Of a stretch of DNA of 49,684 bases, positions 1 through 7,858 are shown piece by piece; positions within the stretch are counted from its first letter, which is position 1; each line of letters begins with the position of its first letter. The stretch comes from Nitrososphaerales archaeon (GTDB lineage Archaea > Thermoproteota > Nitrososphaeria > Nitrososphaerales > Gagatemarchaeaceae). The DNA is taken from the NCBI GenBank assembly GCA_030038365.1, contig JASHPA010000014.1, positions 1 to 49,684 of the forward strand, written 5' to 3'. The notes under the pieces were generated by a model. It saw nothing but the letters and a program-made list of their open reading frames with translations. It had not been told where the DNA came from and made no database searches. Position numbers and translations under genes: made by a program.

Positions 1-1
1 G

Positions 2-1240
2 ACGATAGCCGTGATAGACGAGGCGCACAACCTCAGGGACTTTCTGAAGAGCTGCTCTTCCACGAACCTCTCGTTCTTCGGAATCCAGAAGGCTCTGGAA
101 GACGCACGCTCCCTGAATCTGGAACCAGCTACCTCTTTCCTTAATGAGCTATCTGTGAACCTTCGCGAATTCAGTTCCAGCCTCAGCACCTGGCACGTCG
201 AGAGTAACGATTTGCTGAGCGCGATCAAGAGGACTCGCGATGAATCATGGCTGCCCAACATCGCACTAGAGTTGTCCACATGCGCAGGCATCGGTTGGCA
301 GTCGATTTCCAGTGGCAGAAACCTGCCCACCTCGATCATGAGGGTCGGAACATTCCTGACGGATTTGCTCTCTTCCTCTGAGATGGGAGCTGCCGTCATC
401 AAGACCGACGATGGCTTCCATCTCGTGAACACCAATCCCTCAGAACGATTCTCAGCAATTGCGTCTGGTTACTCTAGCTTGATTCTGCTTTCCGGAACTA
501 TAAATCCCTCAGACCTCTTCCTGAAGTCGATAGGCCTCAAGGAGAGCACACCCATCCACCGGGTAAACCCCCGTCAGACCTTCAACGTGCGCACGGTGAT
601 CGATACAGGCGTGAGCACAAGGTTCAAGCTGAGGGGCCAGGAGACATATTCCAGAATCGCCGGTAAGATATCCGCTATTGCGAGGGCAGCGATGGGTAGC
701 ATCGGCGTATTCGTGCCATCTTACGTCGTACTGGAATCGCTGAGACCATTCTTGGAGGTCTCACTTTCCGACCGGAAGATAATGTCGGAGGACAGGAACC
801 TGTCGAACCTAGAAGCGGAACGAATCATGTTTTCGTTCAAATCCAGCCCCGGGTCGGTACTTCTTGCGGTCCAAGGAGCGAGGTTCTCCGAGGGCGAGGA
901 CTTTCCGGGGGACCAGATGGATGCATCTGTTGTCGTCGGGTTCTCCCTTCCACCTCCTTCCCCCATGATGTATGCTGAGTACGCGAACTCGAGGTTCGAC
1001 AACCACGATACGTATCTTATCGTCTCCCTTCTCCCAGCGCTCCGGAAAGCCATTCAGGCGGCCGGCCGACATATCCGTAGTCCGGACAAGAAGGGAATGG
1101 TCTTCCTAATGGACTCCCGCTTCAATCAGCCGGAGATTTTGCGCATGATTCCGGAGTGGCTTAAGAAGGACAAGATCACGGGCGATTTTGCACCGGAGGA
1201 AATCGAGCGGCTGGTCAGGAATTTCTTTGCCAGGGGTTAG
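2..1240 (+). CDS. XPD/Rad3-like superfamily 2 DNA helicase, C-terminal part (5' end outside window)
   Basis: The reading frame is open from the window edge, so the N-terminal ATPase and any Fe-S domain lie upstream. The first visible residues contain helicase motif II as IDEAHN (DEAH box). Near the C-terminus are a motif V-like stretch (GARFSEGEDFPGDQ) and motif VI (QAAGRHIRSP), the order seen in XPD/DinG-type 5'-3' DNA helicases. Such proteins act in repair and, in archaea, are usually single-subunit enzymes. About 410 residues remain after the DEAH box, normal for the family. The 3' end overlaps the convergent RuvC-like gene by 26 bp. The family call is secure; the choice of XPD over DinG-like rests on the archaeal context. 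Confidence 0.85.
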   Translation, partial: TIAVIDEAHNLRDFLKSCSSTNLSFFGIQKALEDARSLNLEPATSFLNELSVNLREFSSSLSTWHVESNDLLSAIKRTRDESWLPNIALELSTCAGIGWQSISSGRNLPTSIMRVGTFLTDLLSSSEMGAAVIKTDDGFHLVNTNPSERFSAIASGYSSLILLSGTINPSDLFLKSIGLKESTPIHRVNPRQTFNVRTVIDTGVSTRFKLRGQETYSRIAGKISAIARAAMGSIGVFVPSYVVLESLRPFLEVSLSDRKIMSEDRNLSNLEAERIMFSFKSSPGSVLLAVQGARFSEGEDFPGDQMDASVVVGFSLPPPSPMMYAEYANSRFDNHDTYLIVSLLPALRKAIQAAGRHIRSPDKKGMVFLMDSRFNQPEILRMIPEWLKKDKITGDFAPEEIERLVRNFFARG

Positions 1241-1838
1241 GCAGCAACACTCCCTTCCTGTGTGCTATCTTCACGGCAGCCCCCTGGTCCCTCGTCAGTC
1301 CGTCTGCCTTCTGCCTACTGGTCGTTGTACCTCTTTCATCAACGACCTCTATCAGAACCTCGGGAAGCTCCGTCCTTATCATCTGCGCTATCCCCTTCGA
1401 CTGTCGTGGGGCTCCGTCCCCGATCCTGACCATGGCCTTCATACTAGGTATGCCGCGGACCACCCTCGATAACCTCGACCGCAGTTCTTCGAGGGACTCC
1501 ACCGTGAAAGATCCAAGCTTCGAGTCACCGTAGAACACCACGACGCCGACCCTCGACCCAGGGTCTATGCCTATGAGAAGAAGCCTGTTACCCTTGCTGG
1601 AGATTCTTGAGAGGATTTGGCCTTCCATCACCAGTGGGTTCTCATCAAGCTCCTCTATCAGGATGGACGTGCCCGAGAAGAGCTCCATCTCCTTCTTCGT
1701 GGTGATGATGGCTTCCCTTCTTTGCATCCTGGCCTGCGTCGGCGTCAGGCTAACGAATCTCAGGTTTGTCATTTTGAGTCGGCTCAAAATCGAGAAGTAT
1801 GCTCTGCTGTCGGCCGTCGCTACGCTGACAACCTTCAT
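1215..1838 (-). CDS. RuvC/YqgF-type RNase H-fold protein
   Basis: A 207-residue protein. The C-terminal two thirds show the spaced acidic motifs of the RuvC/YqgF RNase H fold: GIDPGSRVGV, a Glu in the next strand (FTVESLEEL), VVDERGTTT, and a terminal DQGAAVKIA helix. In YqgF and RuvC these acidic residues bind metal for nucleic-acid cleavage. The N-terminal 70 residues, rich in basic residues, are not recognised. The ATG at 1838 was kept because an AT-rich element lies about 26-30 nt upstream, so a leaderless start is possible. It is divergent from the next gene with only about 30 bp between starts. The fold is fairly sure; the substrate (Holliday junction, rRNA or other) is unknown. Confidence 0.6.
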   Translation of the reverse strand: MKVVSVATADSRAYFSILSRLKMTNLRFVSLTPTQARMQRREAIITTKKEMELFSGTSILIEELDENPLVMEGQILSRISSKGNRLLLIGIDPGSRVGVVVFYGDSKLGSFTVESLEELRSRLSRVVRGIPSMKAMVRIGDGAPRQSKGIAQMIRTELPEVLIEVVDERGTTTSRQKADGLTRDQGAAVKIAHRKGVLLPNPWQRNS

Positions 1839-1868
1839 ATCTCAAGGCTTCGCATCTGGTCGTTCCTA

Positions 1869-2495
1869 ATGAGCCTTCCTACTTTCAGACAGGCATACGC
1901 CTTTCTCGGACCCCTGAAGGGTAAATCCAGCACGTTCCTCGTCAGGGGAAGGACCGCGAACGCTGTTGTCTCGCGATTCATCTTGGGCTGTCTTTCAGCG
2001 GCAAAGCTCAACATAGCTGTGTTGGATACCAGCACCTTTTTGGGGACGAACATGCCTGAGCTGACAGACGGTCTCCCGAAGGAATTCCTGCAGAAGGGTG
2101 TCATTGAGTACTTGGCTGACGAGTCGGACGAAGAGCTCTCCCTTGCCGGGATCATCGCGACGGAAGCATCGGTCATCTGGATAGACGATATGAACGCTGT
2201 ACTGCATCTCCTATCCTCAGGAGGTCAGAGGTCCGGAATCCACCGACTGTCGACCTTCTATCACACGCTTTCGTACAACGCGAGGACTAACAATACCATA
2301 GTTCTCGGCACGGTCTACAAACCGACCTTCGGGACTGCCACTGCCGGGATAGCCAAGAGGTCGCTCCCGAAGTTATCGGACCTGCAAATATCTGCCGAGC
2401 TCCGTACCGGCGAGGTCGTCTTCCGGTGTCACGAGATGGCCGGATGGCCTGCTGAAGGTTTCGTCGCGCCGCTCTACTTGGAAGAAAGGACGTAG
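1869..2495 (+). CDS. Uncharacterised protein with a possible degenerate RecA-like fold
   Basis: A 208-residue protein starting at ATG 1869; a longer upstream frame exists but overlaps the divergent gene and its promoter. The order of elements resembles a RecA/KaiC core: a Gly-rich segment (GPLKGKSSTFLVRG) where a P-loop would be, then a hydrophobic strand ending in Asp-Asp (ASVIWIDD) like a Walker B, then a Thr/Asn-rich strand (NNTIVLGTV) like a sensor strand. A canonical Walker A GxxGxGKT is absent, so ATP binding is doubtful. Its promoter region is shared with the RuvC-like gene, which hints at a DNA repair or recombination link. This is inference only. Confidence 0.55.
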   Translation: MSLPTFRQAYAFLGPLKGKSSTFLVRGRTANAVVSRFILGCLSAAKLNIAVLDTSTFLGTNMPELTDGLPKEFLQKGVIEYLADESDEELSLAGIIATEASVIWIDDMNAVLHLLSSGGQRSGIHRLSTFYHTLSYNARTNNTIVLGTVYKPTFGTATAGIAKRSLPKLSDLQISAELRTGEVVFRCHEMAGWPAEGFVAPLYLEERT

Positions 2496-2869
2496 ATTCC
2501 TATGTATACTGCGATGGCAATCATGAGTATGCTAATCGTCAGGTAGAAATTGACCATCCGTGATTTCGTCGTCTGTCTACCGCTGAGATATGACAGATAA
2601 ACACCGGCAGCGCCGATGAGCAGCGCCAACGCGTCGATGCCTGTCTCTGTAGCAGACTGATCCCCGCTCGCGGGATAGATGATGTAGCTCATGTCGACCG
2701 GCTGGAGCACCGCATTCACGAGTCCCGCCGTCATGAGTATGATGCCGAGTACGTAGAGCACCTGCATCCAATTGTTCCTTATCTCGGAAGCGAGACCGCT
2801 CCTGGTGCTATACTTGTTGAGCCTGTTCCAGATGGCGTTCATTCGTGAATCAAACCAGTCTCTTATCAT
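2474..2869 (-). CDS. Small membrane protein of unknown function
   Basis: A 131-residue protein with a charged amphipathic N-terminus (about residues 1-35) and three hydrophobic stretches that can span a membrane (about residues 37-58, 80-95 and 107-128). No family is recognised. It overlaps the upstream small Cys-rich gene by 4 bp (an ATGA-type junction), so the two are probably co-transcribed, following topA. Its 3' end overlaps the convergent gene ending at 2495 by about 22 bp. Confidence 0.6.
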   Translation of the reverse strand: MIRDWFDSRMNAIWNRLNKYSTRSGLASEIRNNWMQVLYVLGIILMTAGLVNAVLQPVDMSYIIYPASGDQSATETGIDALALLIGAAGVYLSYLSGRQTTKSRMVNFYLTISILMIAIAVYIGIYVLSSK

Positions 2870-3084
2870 CCACTACGCCCCTCCTCCAAGGAAATCACTT
2901 CTCTTACCCAACGGCCTGTCCCCTCGGCGGTTTTAACTCTATGTAAATAATCCTTCCAGGACATTCCTGAGTAGGCATCATTCCAGACGGCATAGCCGTT
3001 CCTCAGCTTAGCCCTCGCTAGCAGATGGTACCTGCACAGGCCGCTTGCATCCTTAGCTGCTCTTTTGCAAAGTTTGCACGACAT
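2866..3084 (-). CDS. Small Cys-rich (zinc-binding-like) protein
   Basis: A 72-residue basic protein whose N-terminus MSCKLCKRAAKDASGLCRYH has a C-x2-C...C-x2-H pattern suited to binding one zinc ion. The rest is charged with aromatic residues and could bind nucleic acid. The start overlaps the 3' end of topA by 32 bp and the end overlaps the membrane-protein gene by 4 bp, so it is probably translated from the topA transcript. Function unknown. Confidence 0.55.
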   Translation of the reverse strand: MSCKLCKRAAKDASGLCRYHLLARAKLRNGYAVWNDAYSGMSWKDYLHRVKTAEGTGRWVREVISLEEGRSG

Positions 3085-5152
3085 TCTTGCTCTCCACCTT
3101 GCCTACGCACGACGGGTTCACGCACAGCTTCCGTGGGAATCTTCCGAACCTGACATAGACGGACGGCCAGCTACACTTACTGCACGGCCTTGCCGCAGGC
3201 TTCAAATGTCCTCTCTGGGGAAGGGGTCCGGAAGCCCTACAACCAGCCGCGTAGTTCGTACAGCCGACGAACCTCTTCCCTGTCTTGCGGGACTTTATCA
3301 CGACCAGATTGCCTGTCTTGCAGACGGGACAGGCACCGATGACGTTCGATGAAGGCCTGTCTTCGATCACTCCACGAATCTCGGCCCCGATGGGGTTTTC
3401 ATTGGATTTCAGAAGTTCGATCTGCTTCGAGATCATGGCGACGGTCCTTTCTATGACCTCTCCGCTGGTGCCCGTCCCGCCTTCTATCGCTTCGAGTTCC
3501 CTCTCTATATCTCGCGTCAGGTCCACCGAGACTATGTTGGGACAGTAGTCTTCCATGGTGTCCACCAAGGCAATGCCGAGATCGGTGGCTTCCAGGTCGC
3601 CGACCAAGTAACCCCTCGCCACAAGCACGGCTATCGTCTCGGCCCTCGTCGCCTTGGTCCCTATCCCCTCCTCCTCCATCTTCTGCAGAAGGCTGCCCTG
3701 GTTGTATCTATACGGCGGCGACTGCAACTTCTCGTCGCAGTTAATCCTGATCACCTTCAGAACATCTCCCTCCGCAATGTCAGGAATCTTCCTATCCTCT
3801 GCCTGCGCATACTTGCCGTAGTGCCTCATCCAGCCATGCCTCAGCGTCCTTCTGCCGGTGATCGCGAATTCGTGACCTTCGACAGAGATTCTCACGTTGA
3901 CACGCTCCCCCAACACATCGTCCCCGAAACAGGCGAGGAACCTTCTGACGACAAGGTCGAATATCTTGGCCTCGCCAGAGGACAGTGATCGTCTAGGCCG
4001 TTCTCCCGTGGGGTAAATCGCGGGATGAGCTCTGTCAACCTTCTCACCCTCTCTCGGCGAAAGTCTGCCTTGGAGCAGCTCCCTGGAGGAATCAGCGTAC
4101 TCCCCGGTCGTTCCGAGTTTCGTCAGTATCATCCTGTATCCTATGGAACTTGGAAGCCTCTGGCTGCCCGTTCTTGGGTATGATATCAGAGCCTCAAGGT
4201 AGAGCCTCTCCGCAATCTGCACGGTCTTGGTCGGTGAGAGCCCGAAGAGCCTGTACGCTTCCTTCTGCAAGTCCCCCGTGGCGAAAGGGGGCGGAGGACC
4301 TTCTTTGAAGGCGCTTCTCGTCACTCCGGAGACAACTCCGTCACGGCCTTCGCAGGCGGCCTTCGCAGATTCGGCATCTGCCTTCCTTGGGAATCTACCG
4401 GTTGAGTTCGGCGCTTCGAAACGAGTTCCGTCCTTTTCGAACAGTCCTATGAGGACCCAGTAAGGGGTAGGGACGAAGCCGCGGATCTCAACCTCCTTTT
4501 GAACCACGAAAGCGAGAGTGGGGCCCTGCACGCGCCCCATGCTGAGGACCCTGTAGCCTGAGGACGTAGCGTTGGCTGCGCCTGACAGCACCCTCGAGAG
4601 GTTCACCCCCCAGATGAAATCCAGCACATGTCTCGTCCTCCCGGCTCTTGCTAACCCTAATCCTGTCCCAGCCTTTGCTTCTGCGAAAGACGAAACGAGG
4701 TCTTCCTTTGTCAAGGTGGAGAATTTCGCGCGCCGTGCTACTTCTTCCCTGTTTCCACACGCGTACCTGAGGACGTTGTAGCCTATCGTCTCTCCTTCGG
4801 CATCATAATCGCAGGCGTTTACGAAGTCCTTCGCGTCCCTTGCAAGCCTCTGGATCGAGAGTATCCTCTTCCTCATGCCGGTCGAGCGCTTGTCGATGAG
4901 GTTGGCCGGATACCACTCCAGGTCGAACACCGGGAAGGTCTCCCTGAACGGGAAGGAATCACAGACCCCGTAGAGGTGCCCAATCGCAGAGCATACGATG
5001 TAGTCTACACCATCGCGCCGGAATCCCAAGACTTCGACGCCGTTCACGACCTTGACAGTCACGCCGCCGTCGGCGAGAGCCTCAGCCACCTTCCTCGCGG
5101 CATCAGGCTTCTCGCAGACGATTAAGGTGTACTCTGGCGGGACCGCACTCAT
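3053..5152 (-). CDS. topA: DNA topoisomerase I, type IA
   Basis: A 699-residue type IA topoisomerase, which relaxes negatively supercoiled DNA through a 5'-phosphotyrosine intermediate. The TOPRIM domain (about residues 8-150) has the catalytic Glu in IVCEKP and the metal motif DYDAEGE at about 115-121. The active-site tyrosine is Tyr325 in LISYPRTGS. Two C-terminal zinc-ribbon modules (four-Cys clusters at about 612-645 and 658-690) complete the archaeal layout. The length is normal and no residues appear to be missing. Many ammonia-oxidising Thaumarchaeota are described as relying on a type IB enzyme instead, so the gene is useful for placing the organism. Confidence 0.93.
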   Translation of the reverse strand: MSAVPPEYTLIVCEKPDAARKVAEALADGGVTVKVVNGVEVLGFRRDGVDYIVCSAIGHLYGVCDSFPFRETFPVFDLEWYPANLIDKRSTGMRKRILSIQRLARDAKDFVNACDYDAEGETIGYNVLRYACGNREEVARRAKFSTLTKEDLVSSFAEAKAGTGLGLARAGRTRHVLDFIWGVNLSRVLSGAANATSSGYRVLSMGRVQGPTLAFVVQKEVEIRGFVPTPYWVLIGLFEKDGTRFEAPNSTGRFPRKADAESAKAACEGRDGVVSGVTRSAFKEGPPPPFATGDLQKEAYRLFGLSPTKTVQIAERLYLEALISYPRTGSQRLPSSIGYRMILTKLGTTGEYADSSRELLQGRLSPREGEKVDRAHPAIYPTGERPRRSLSSGEAKIFDLVVRRFLACFGDDVLGERVNVRISVEGHEFAITGRRTLRHGWMRHYGKYAQAEDRKIPDIAEGDVLKVIRINCDEKLQSPPYRYNQGSLLQKMEEEGIGTKATRAETIAVLVARGYLVGDLEATDLGIALVDTMEDYCPNIVSVDLTRDIERELEAIEGGTGTSGEVIERTVAMISKQIELLKSNENPIGAEIRGVIEDRPSSNVIGACPVCKTGNLVVIKSRKTGKRFVGCTNYAAGCRASGPLPQRGHLKPAARPCSKCSWPSVYVRFGRFPRKLCVNPSCVGKVESKNVVQTLQKSS

Positions 5153-5227
5153 TGGAGGGTCCGCCTCCGCGCGGGCTTATAGCGCTTCATGTAATGATTT
5201 TAATACAAAAGGCGAAACATGCACCGC

Positions 5228-5404
5228 ATGGCATACGAGCTCATCTGTTCAAAGTGCGGCCACATGATTTATTCGGGCTTTGACCTACGCTCACCAAACG
5301 ACATACTCAAGCCTCTGGGATTCACCTGCAGGAAGTGCGGAGCGAAACTCACACCCACGAACTTCAAGACAGAGGTCATGAAGCTTGAGGGGAAGTTCGC
5401 CTAG
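5228..5404 (+). CDS. Small zinc-ribbon protein
   Basis: A 58-residue protein with two CxxC knuckles (CSKCG near the N-terminus, CRKCG about 27 residues later), forming one predicted zinc ribbon. An in-frame ATG also exists at 5219. The later ATG at 5228 is preferred because a TATA-like tttaatac at 5198-5205 lies about 26 nt upstream, fitting a leaderless start. It is divergent from topA and its last 29 bp overlap the convergent cofE end. The role is unknown; a transcription or ribosome-associated zinc ribbon is possible. Confidence 0.6.
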   Translation: MAYELICSKCGHMIYSGFDLRSPNDILKPLGFTCRKCGAKLTPTNFKTEVMKLEGKFA

Positions 5405-6161
5405 CCCGAGACCCAAGACTCCTGAGGAAGACACACTGGTCCGCCTTGACAGCGAATCTTCCCATTGGGTAGTCTGATTTTTTCAGGAGTTCGCTCCCCA
5501 ACCCTCTGACGACGACGAAGGGAGCGCCTTCATCCGATTCTCCCATCACGAGTTGCGCCGCCGAGCACAGATCATCCGCGATGGCTTGGCTGGTCACTTT
5601 CAGGATGTTGCCGAAGAGATCCTTCTTGCCGCGAAGATCAAGGACGGCCTCGAGTCCCGAGCTTGCCAAAGCGACTCCGGTGGTGCCCCTGCGTGTCGGC
5701 ATCAGCCTGCTATCGCAGATGATCACCGCGATACGTATCCCCCACCTGAACTCCATCTCCTCCACTATCATCTCGGCGGATTCCAGTGGGTCCCTCGGGT
5801 ACAGGACCGCCTTGCCCAGTTCTATATTGGATTTGTCTATTCCCGCATTCGGAGACAGCATACCCTCCTTGGAGGCAAGTACAAAACCGACGACGCCCCC
5901 CAATATCTCATCCGACTCCCTGACTATGAGTTCACACAGCTGGACGGGCATATTGTAGCGCTCGGCGAGCTCTGTCGCGTATCCGGATGGAACGACCGAA
6001 TGCAGGTCGACCACCCTTCCTTCCGAGATCGCCACAAACTTGCTCGATGCTATGAGCGCATCCCCCGTTCTCAGATGCGGGCCAGCGATTTCGTCTAACA
6101 GACCCACGAGATCAAAGGCCTGGTTCTTCCTTTCGGTCTTCAACGGCCAGAGCTGCAACAC
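5376..6161 (-). CDS. cofE: Coenzyme F420-0:L-glutamate ligase
   Basis: CofE adds glutamates to F420-0 (GTP-dependent) to give the side chain of coenzyme F420. The protein follows the family from QLWPLKT at the N-terminus through HLRTGDALIASSKFVAISEGRVV and the central metal/nucleotide region (SPNAGIDKSN, CDSRLMPTRRGTTGVA) to a GESDEGAPFVVVRGLG segment. I chose the GTG at 6161, giving about 261 residues, over the longer frame to 6242. Family homology begins there, and a TATA-like box centred near 6185 sits about 25 nt upstream. The same box faces gcvT on the other strand. No other F420 genes are in the window. Confidence 0.88.
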   Translation of the reverse strand: MLQLWPLKTERKNQAFDLVGLLDEIAGPHLRTGDALIASSKFVAISEGRVVDLHSVVPSGYATELAERYNMPVQLCELIVRESDEILGGVVGFVLASKEGMLSPNAGIDKSNIELGKAVLYPRDPLESAEMIVEEMEFRWGIRIAVIICDSRLMPTRRGTTGVALASSGLEAVLDLRGKKDLFGNILKVTSQAIADDLCSAAQLVMGESDEGAPFVVVRGLGSELLKKSDYPMGRFAVKADQCVFLRSLGSRARRTSPQAS

Positions 6162-6179
6162 ATTCCGAGTTCGTTCTGG

Positions 6180-6190
6180 CTTAAATAAAG
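6180..6190. promoter_or_regulatory. Shared bidirectional TATA box for cofE and gcvT
   Basis: The nearly symmetric element cttaaataaag lies exactly midway between the two predicted GTG start codons (6161 on the minus strand, 6210 on the plus strand; midpoint 6185.5). About 25 nt on each side fits archaeal TATA-to-start spacing for leaderless transcripts. No other TATA-like element fits either gene. Confidence 0.6.
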
Positions 6191-6209
6191 AGCTTCGCTG
6201 CCCCGCCTG

Positions 6210-7322
6210 GTGTTGAAGCAGACCCCTCTCCACCAATACCATGCGGAGCGTGGGAAACTAGCCGAATTCGCAGGGTACGAGATGCCCCTCTGGTACACGA
6301 GTGTCATGGAGGAGCACCTCGCGGTGAGGAACAAGGCCGGTATCTTCGACGTTTCGCACATGGGGAGGGTGATTGTGAGTGGTCCCGAAGCCACGAACTT
6401 CGTCGAGCTCATCGTGCCGACCAGCACAGCGCCCCAGTCGCCTGGGAAATCGTTCTATACTTTGCTGCTCAACGCGGGCGGCGGGATCATAGACGATCTG
6501 ATAATCATCAAGACGAGCGAGAACTATCTACTGGTCGTGAACGCAGCCAACAAGGCCAAGGATCTCTCGCACATCGAGAAGCTCTCCGCCGACTATAAGG
6601 TAAACATACAGGACATCACGGACTCGAGCACGATGATTGCAATCCAGGGGCCCGAAGCCGATCAGGCCCTGCAGCCCCTAACTTCTGCCAACCTGGGCCA
6701 GATAAAGAGGTACACCCACACGAGCGCAGTAGTAGGCGGGAGCCGCGCCACGATTACGAGGACAGGCTATACCGGTGAAGACGGTTTCGAGATAATCCTC
6801 CACGATACAGGCATGCAAAACAACTCCATCGCCATGAGTGTCTGGACCGACCTCTCAACCCGAGCGAAGCCAGCCGGCCTCGGGGCCAGAGACTCGCTCC
6901 GAATCGAGGCGGGGCTGCCTCTTTATGGCTCGGACATCGATGATACGACAAACCCCTTCGAGGCTGAGCTTGGATGGGTCGTTACTAAGGGGAAGACCGG
7001 ATACATCGGCAGCGAATCACTCGCGCGACTGTCAGCCGGCCCTGCGTCCAAGGTGCGGAGAGGCATCCTGCTTCAGGAAAAAATCCCCAGACACGACTTT
7101 GTGGTGACGTCGCCGTCGGGAGAAGCAATTGGGAAGGTTACGAGCGGTACGTTCTCGCCAATCCTCAAGAAGGGGATAGGTATGGGATATCTCGAATCAA
7201 CCCACTCAAAGACAGGCGAGGATGTCAAGGTCGTCGTAAGGGGCTCTCCCGCTCCCGGCGTGATAACCAAGCCGCCGTTCTACGATGAGAAACTCTATGG
7301 ATGGAAGCGGCCGAAACAGTAA
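6210..7322 (+). CDS. gcvT: Aminomethyltransferase, glycine cleavage T protein
   Basis: A 370-residue GcvT, which moves the aminomethyl-derived one-carbon unit from lipoyl-GcvH to tetrahydrofolate (or the archaeal carrier) and releases ammonia. Family hallmarks are the N-terminal TPLHQYHAERGKLAEFAGYE, the AGIFDVSHMGR segment, the TRTGYTGEDGFEI motif and the LGARDSLRIEAGLPLYG motif. The GTG start at 6210 gives the usual length and is placed about 25 nt from the shared TATA box. gcvH follows after 35 bp, so both are likely co-expressed. GcvP and lipoamide dehydrogenase are not in the window. Confidence 0.92.
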   Translation: MLKQTPLHQYHAERGKLAEFAGYEMPLWYTSVMEEHLAVRNKAGIFDVSHMGRVIVSGPEATNFVELIVPTSTAPQSPGKSFYTLLLNAGGGIIDDLIIIKTSENYLLVVNAANKAKDLSHIEKLSADYKVNIQDITDSSTMIAIQGPEADQALQPLTSANLGQIKRYTHTSAVVGGSRATITRTGYTGEDGFEIILHDTGMQNNSIAMSVWTDLSTRAKPAGLGARDSLRIEAGLPLYGSDIDDTTNPFEAELGWVVTKGKTGYIGSESLARLSAGPASKVRRGILLQEKIPRHDFVVTSPSGEAIGKVTSGTFSPILKKGIGMGYLESTHSKTGEDVKVVVRGSPAPGVITKPPFYDEKLYGWKRPKQ

Positions 7323-7357
7323 AAGAGTAATAGCGTCATAATGCCGAGTCAGCAGCG

Positions 7358-7762
7358 ATGAAAGAACAGACCATAATCCCGGATGGGTTGTACTATACCA
7401 AGGAGCATGAATGGGCAAAGCTTGCTGGTGGTATAGCGGTAATCGGGATAACAGACTACGCCGCGAAAACACTGAACGACATCGTGTATCTTTCATTGCC
7501 GGAGTTAGGCAAGGAGCTGAAGCAACTCACCACCTTCGGGACGGTAGAATCGACCAAGGCCGTCTCGGAGCTATACGCCCCGGTCTCAGGTAAGGTGACC
7601 AAGGTAAACACAGAGCTCGTCAATCACCCCGAGCTCGTGAATCAGTTCCCCTATGAGAAAGGCTGGATCATCGAAATCACGATCTCGGACCTCGACAGCG
7701 AGAAGGCGAAGCTCCTCGACTCAAAGCAGTACGCCGAGTTCCTTGCTGCTCTGGAGCCCTGA
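7358..7762 (+). CDS. gcvH: Glycine cleavage system H protein
   Basis: A 134-residue lipoyl carrier protein that shuttles the aminomethyl intermediate between GcvP, GcvT and the dehydrogenase. The lipoylated lysine is Lys67 in VESTKAVSELYAP, the strictly conserved family motif. The N-terminal YTKEHEWA and the ITDYAAKTLNDIVY strand-turn also match. The length is normal. It lies directly downstream of gcvT in the same direction. Confidence 0.94.
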   Translation: MKEQTIIPDGLYYTKEHEWAKLAGGIAVIGITDYAAKTLNDIVYLSLPELGKELKQLTTFGTVESTKAVSELYAPVSGKVTKVNTELVNHPELVNQFPYEKGWIIEITISDLDSEKAKLLDSKQYAEFLAALEP

Positions 7763-7858
7763 TAGGCCAAAGGTCCGAAATCGATCAAGAATCCATCAGC
7801 AATAGGATTATAGTAGCTTCGAAAACCTCATAAACGCACCTGAGACCGTGTGCCCTGA

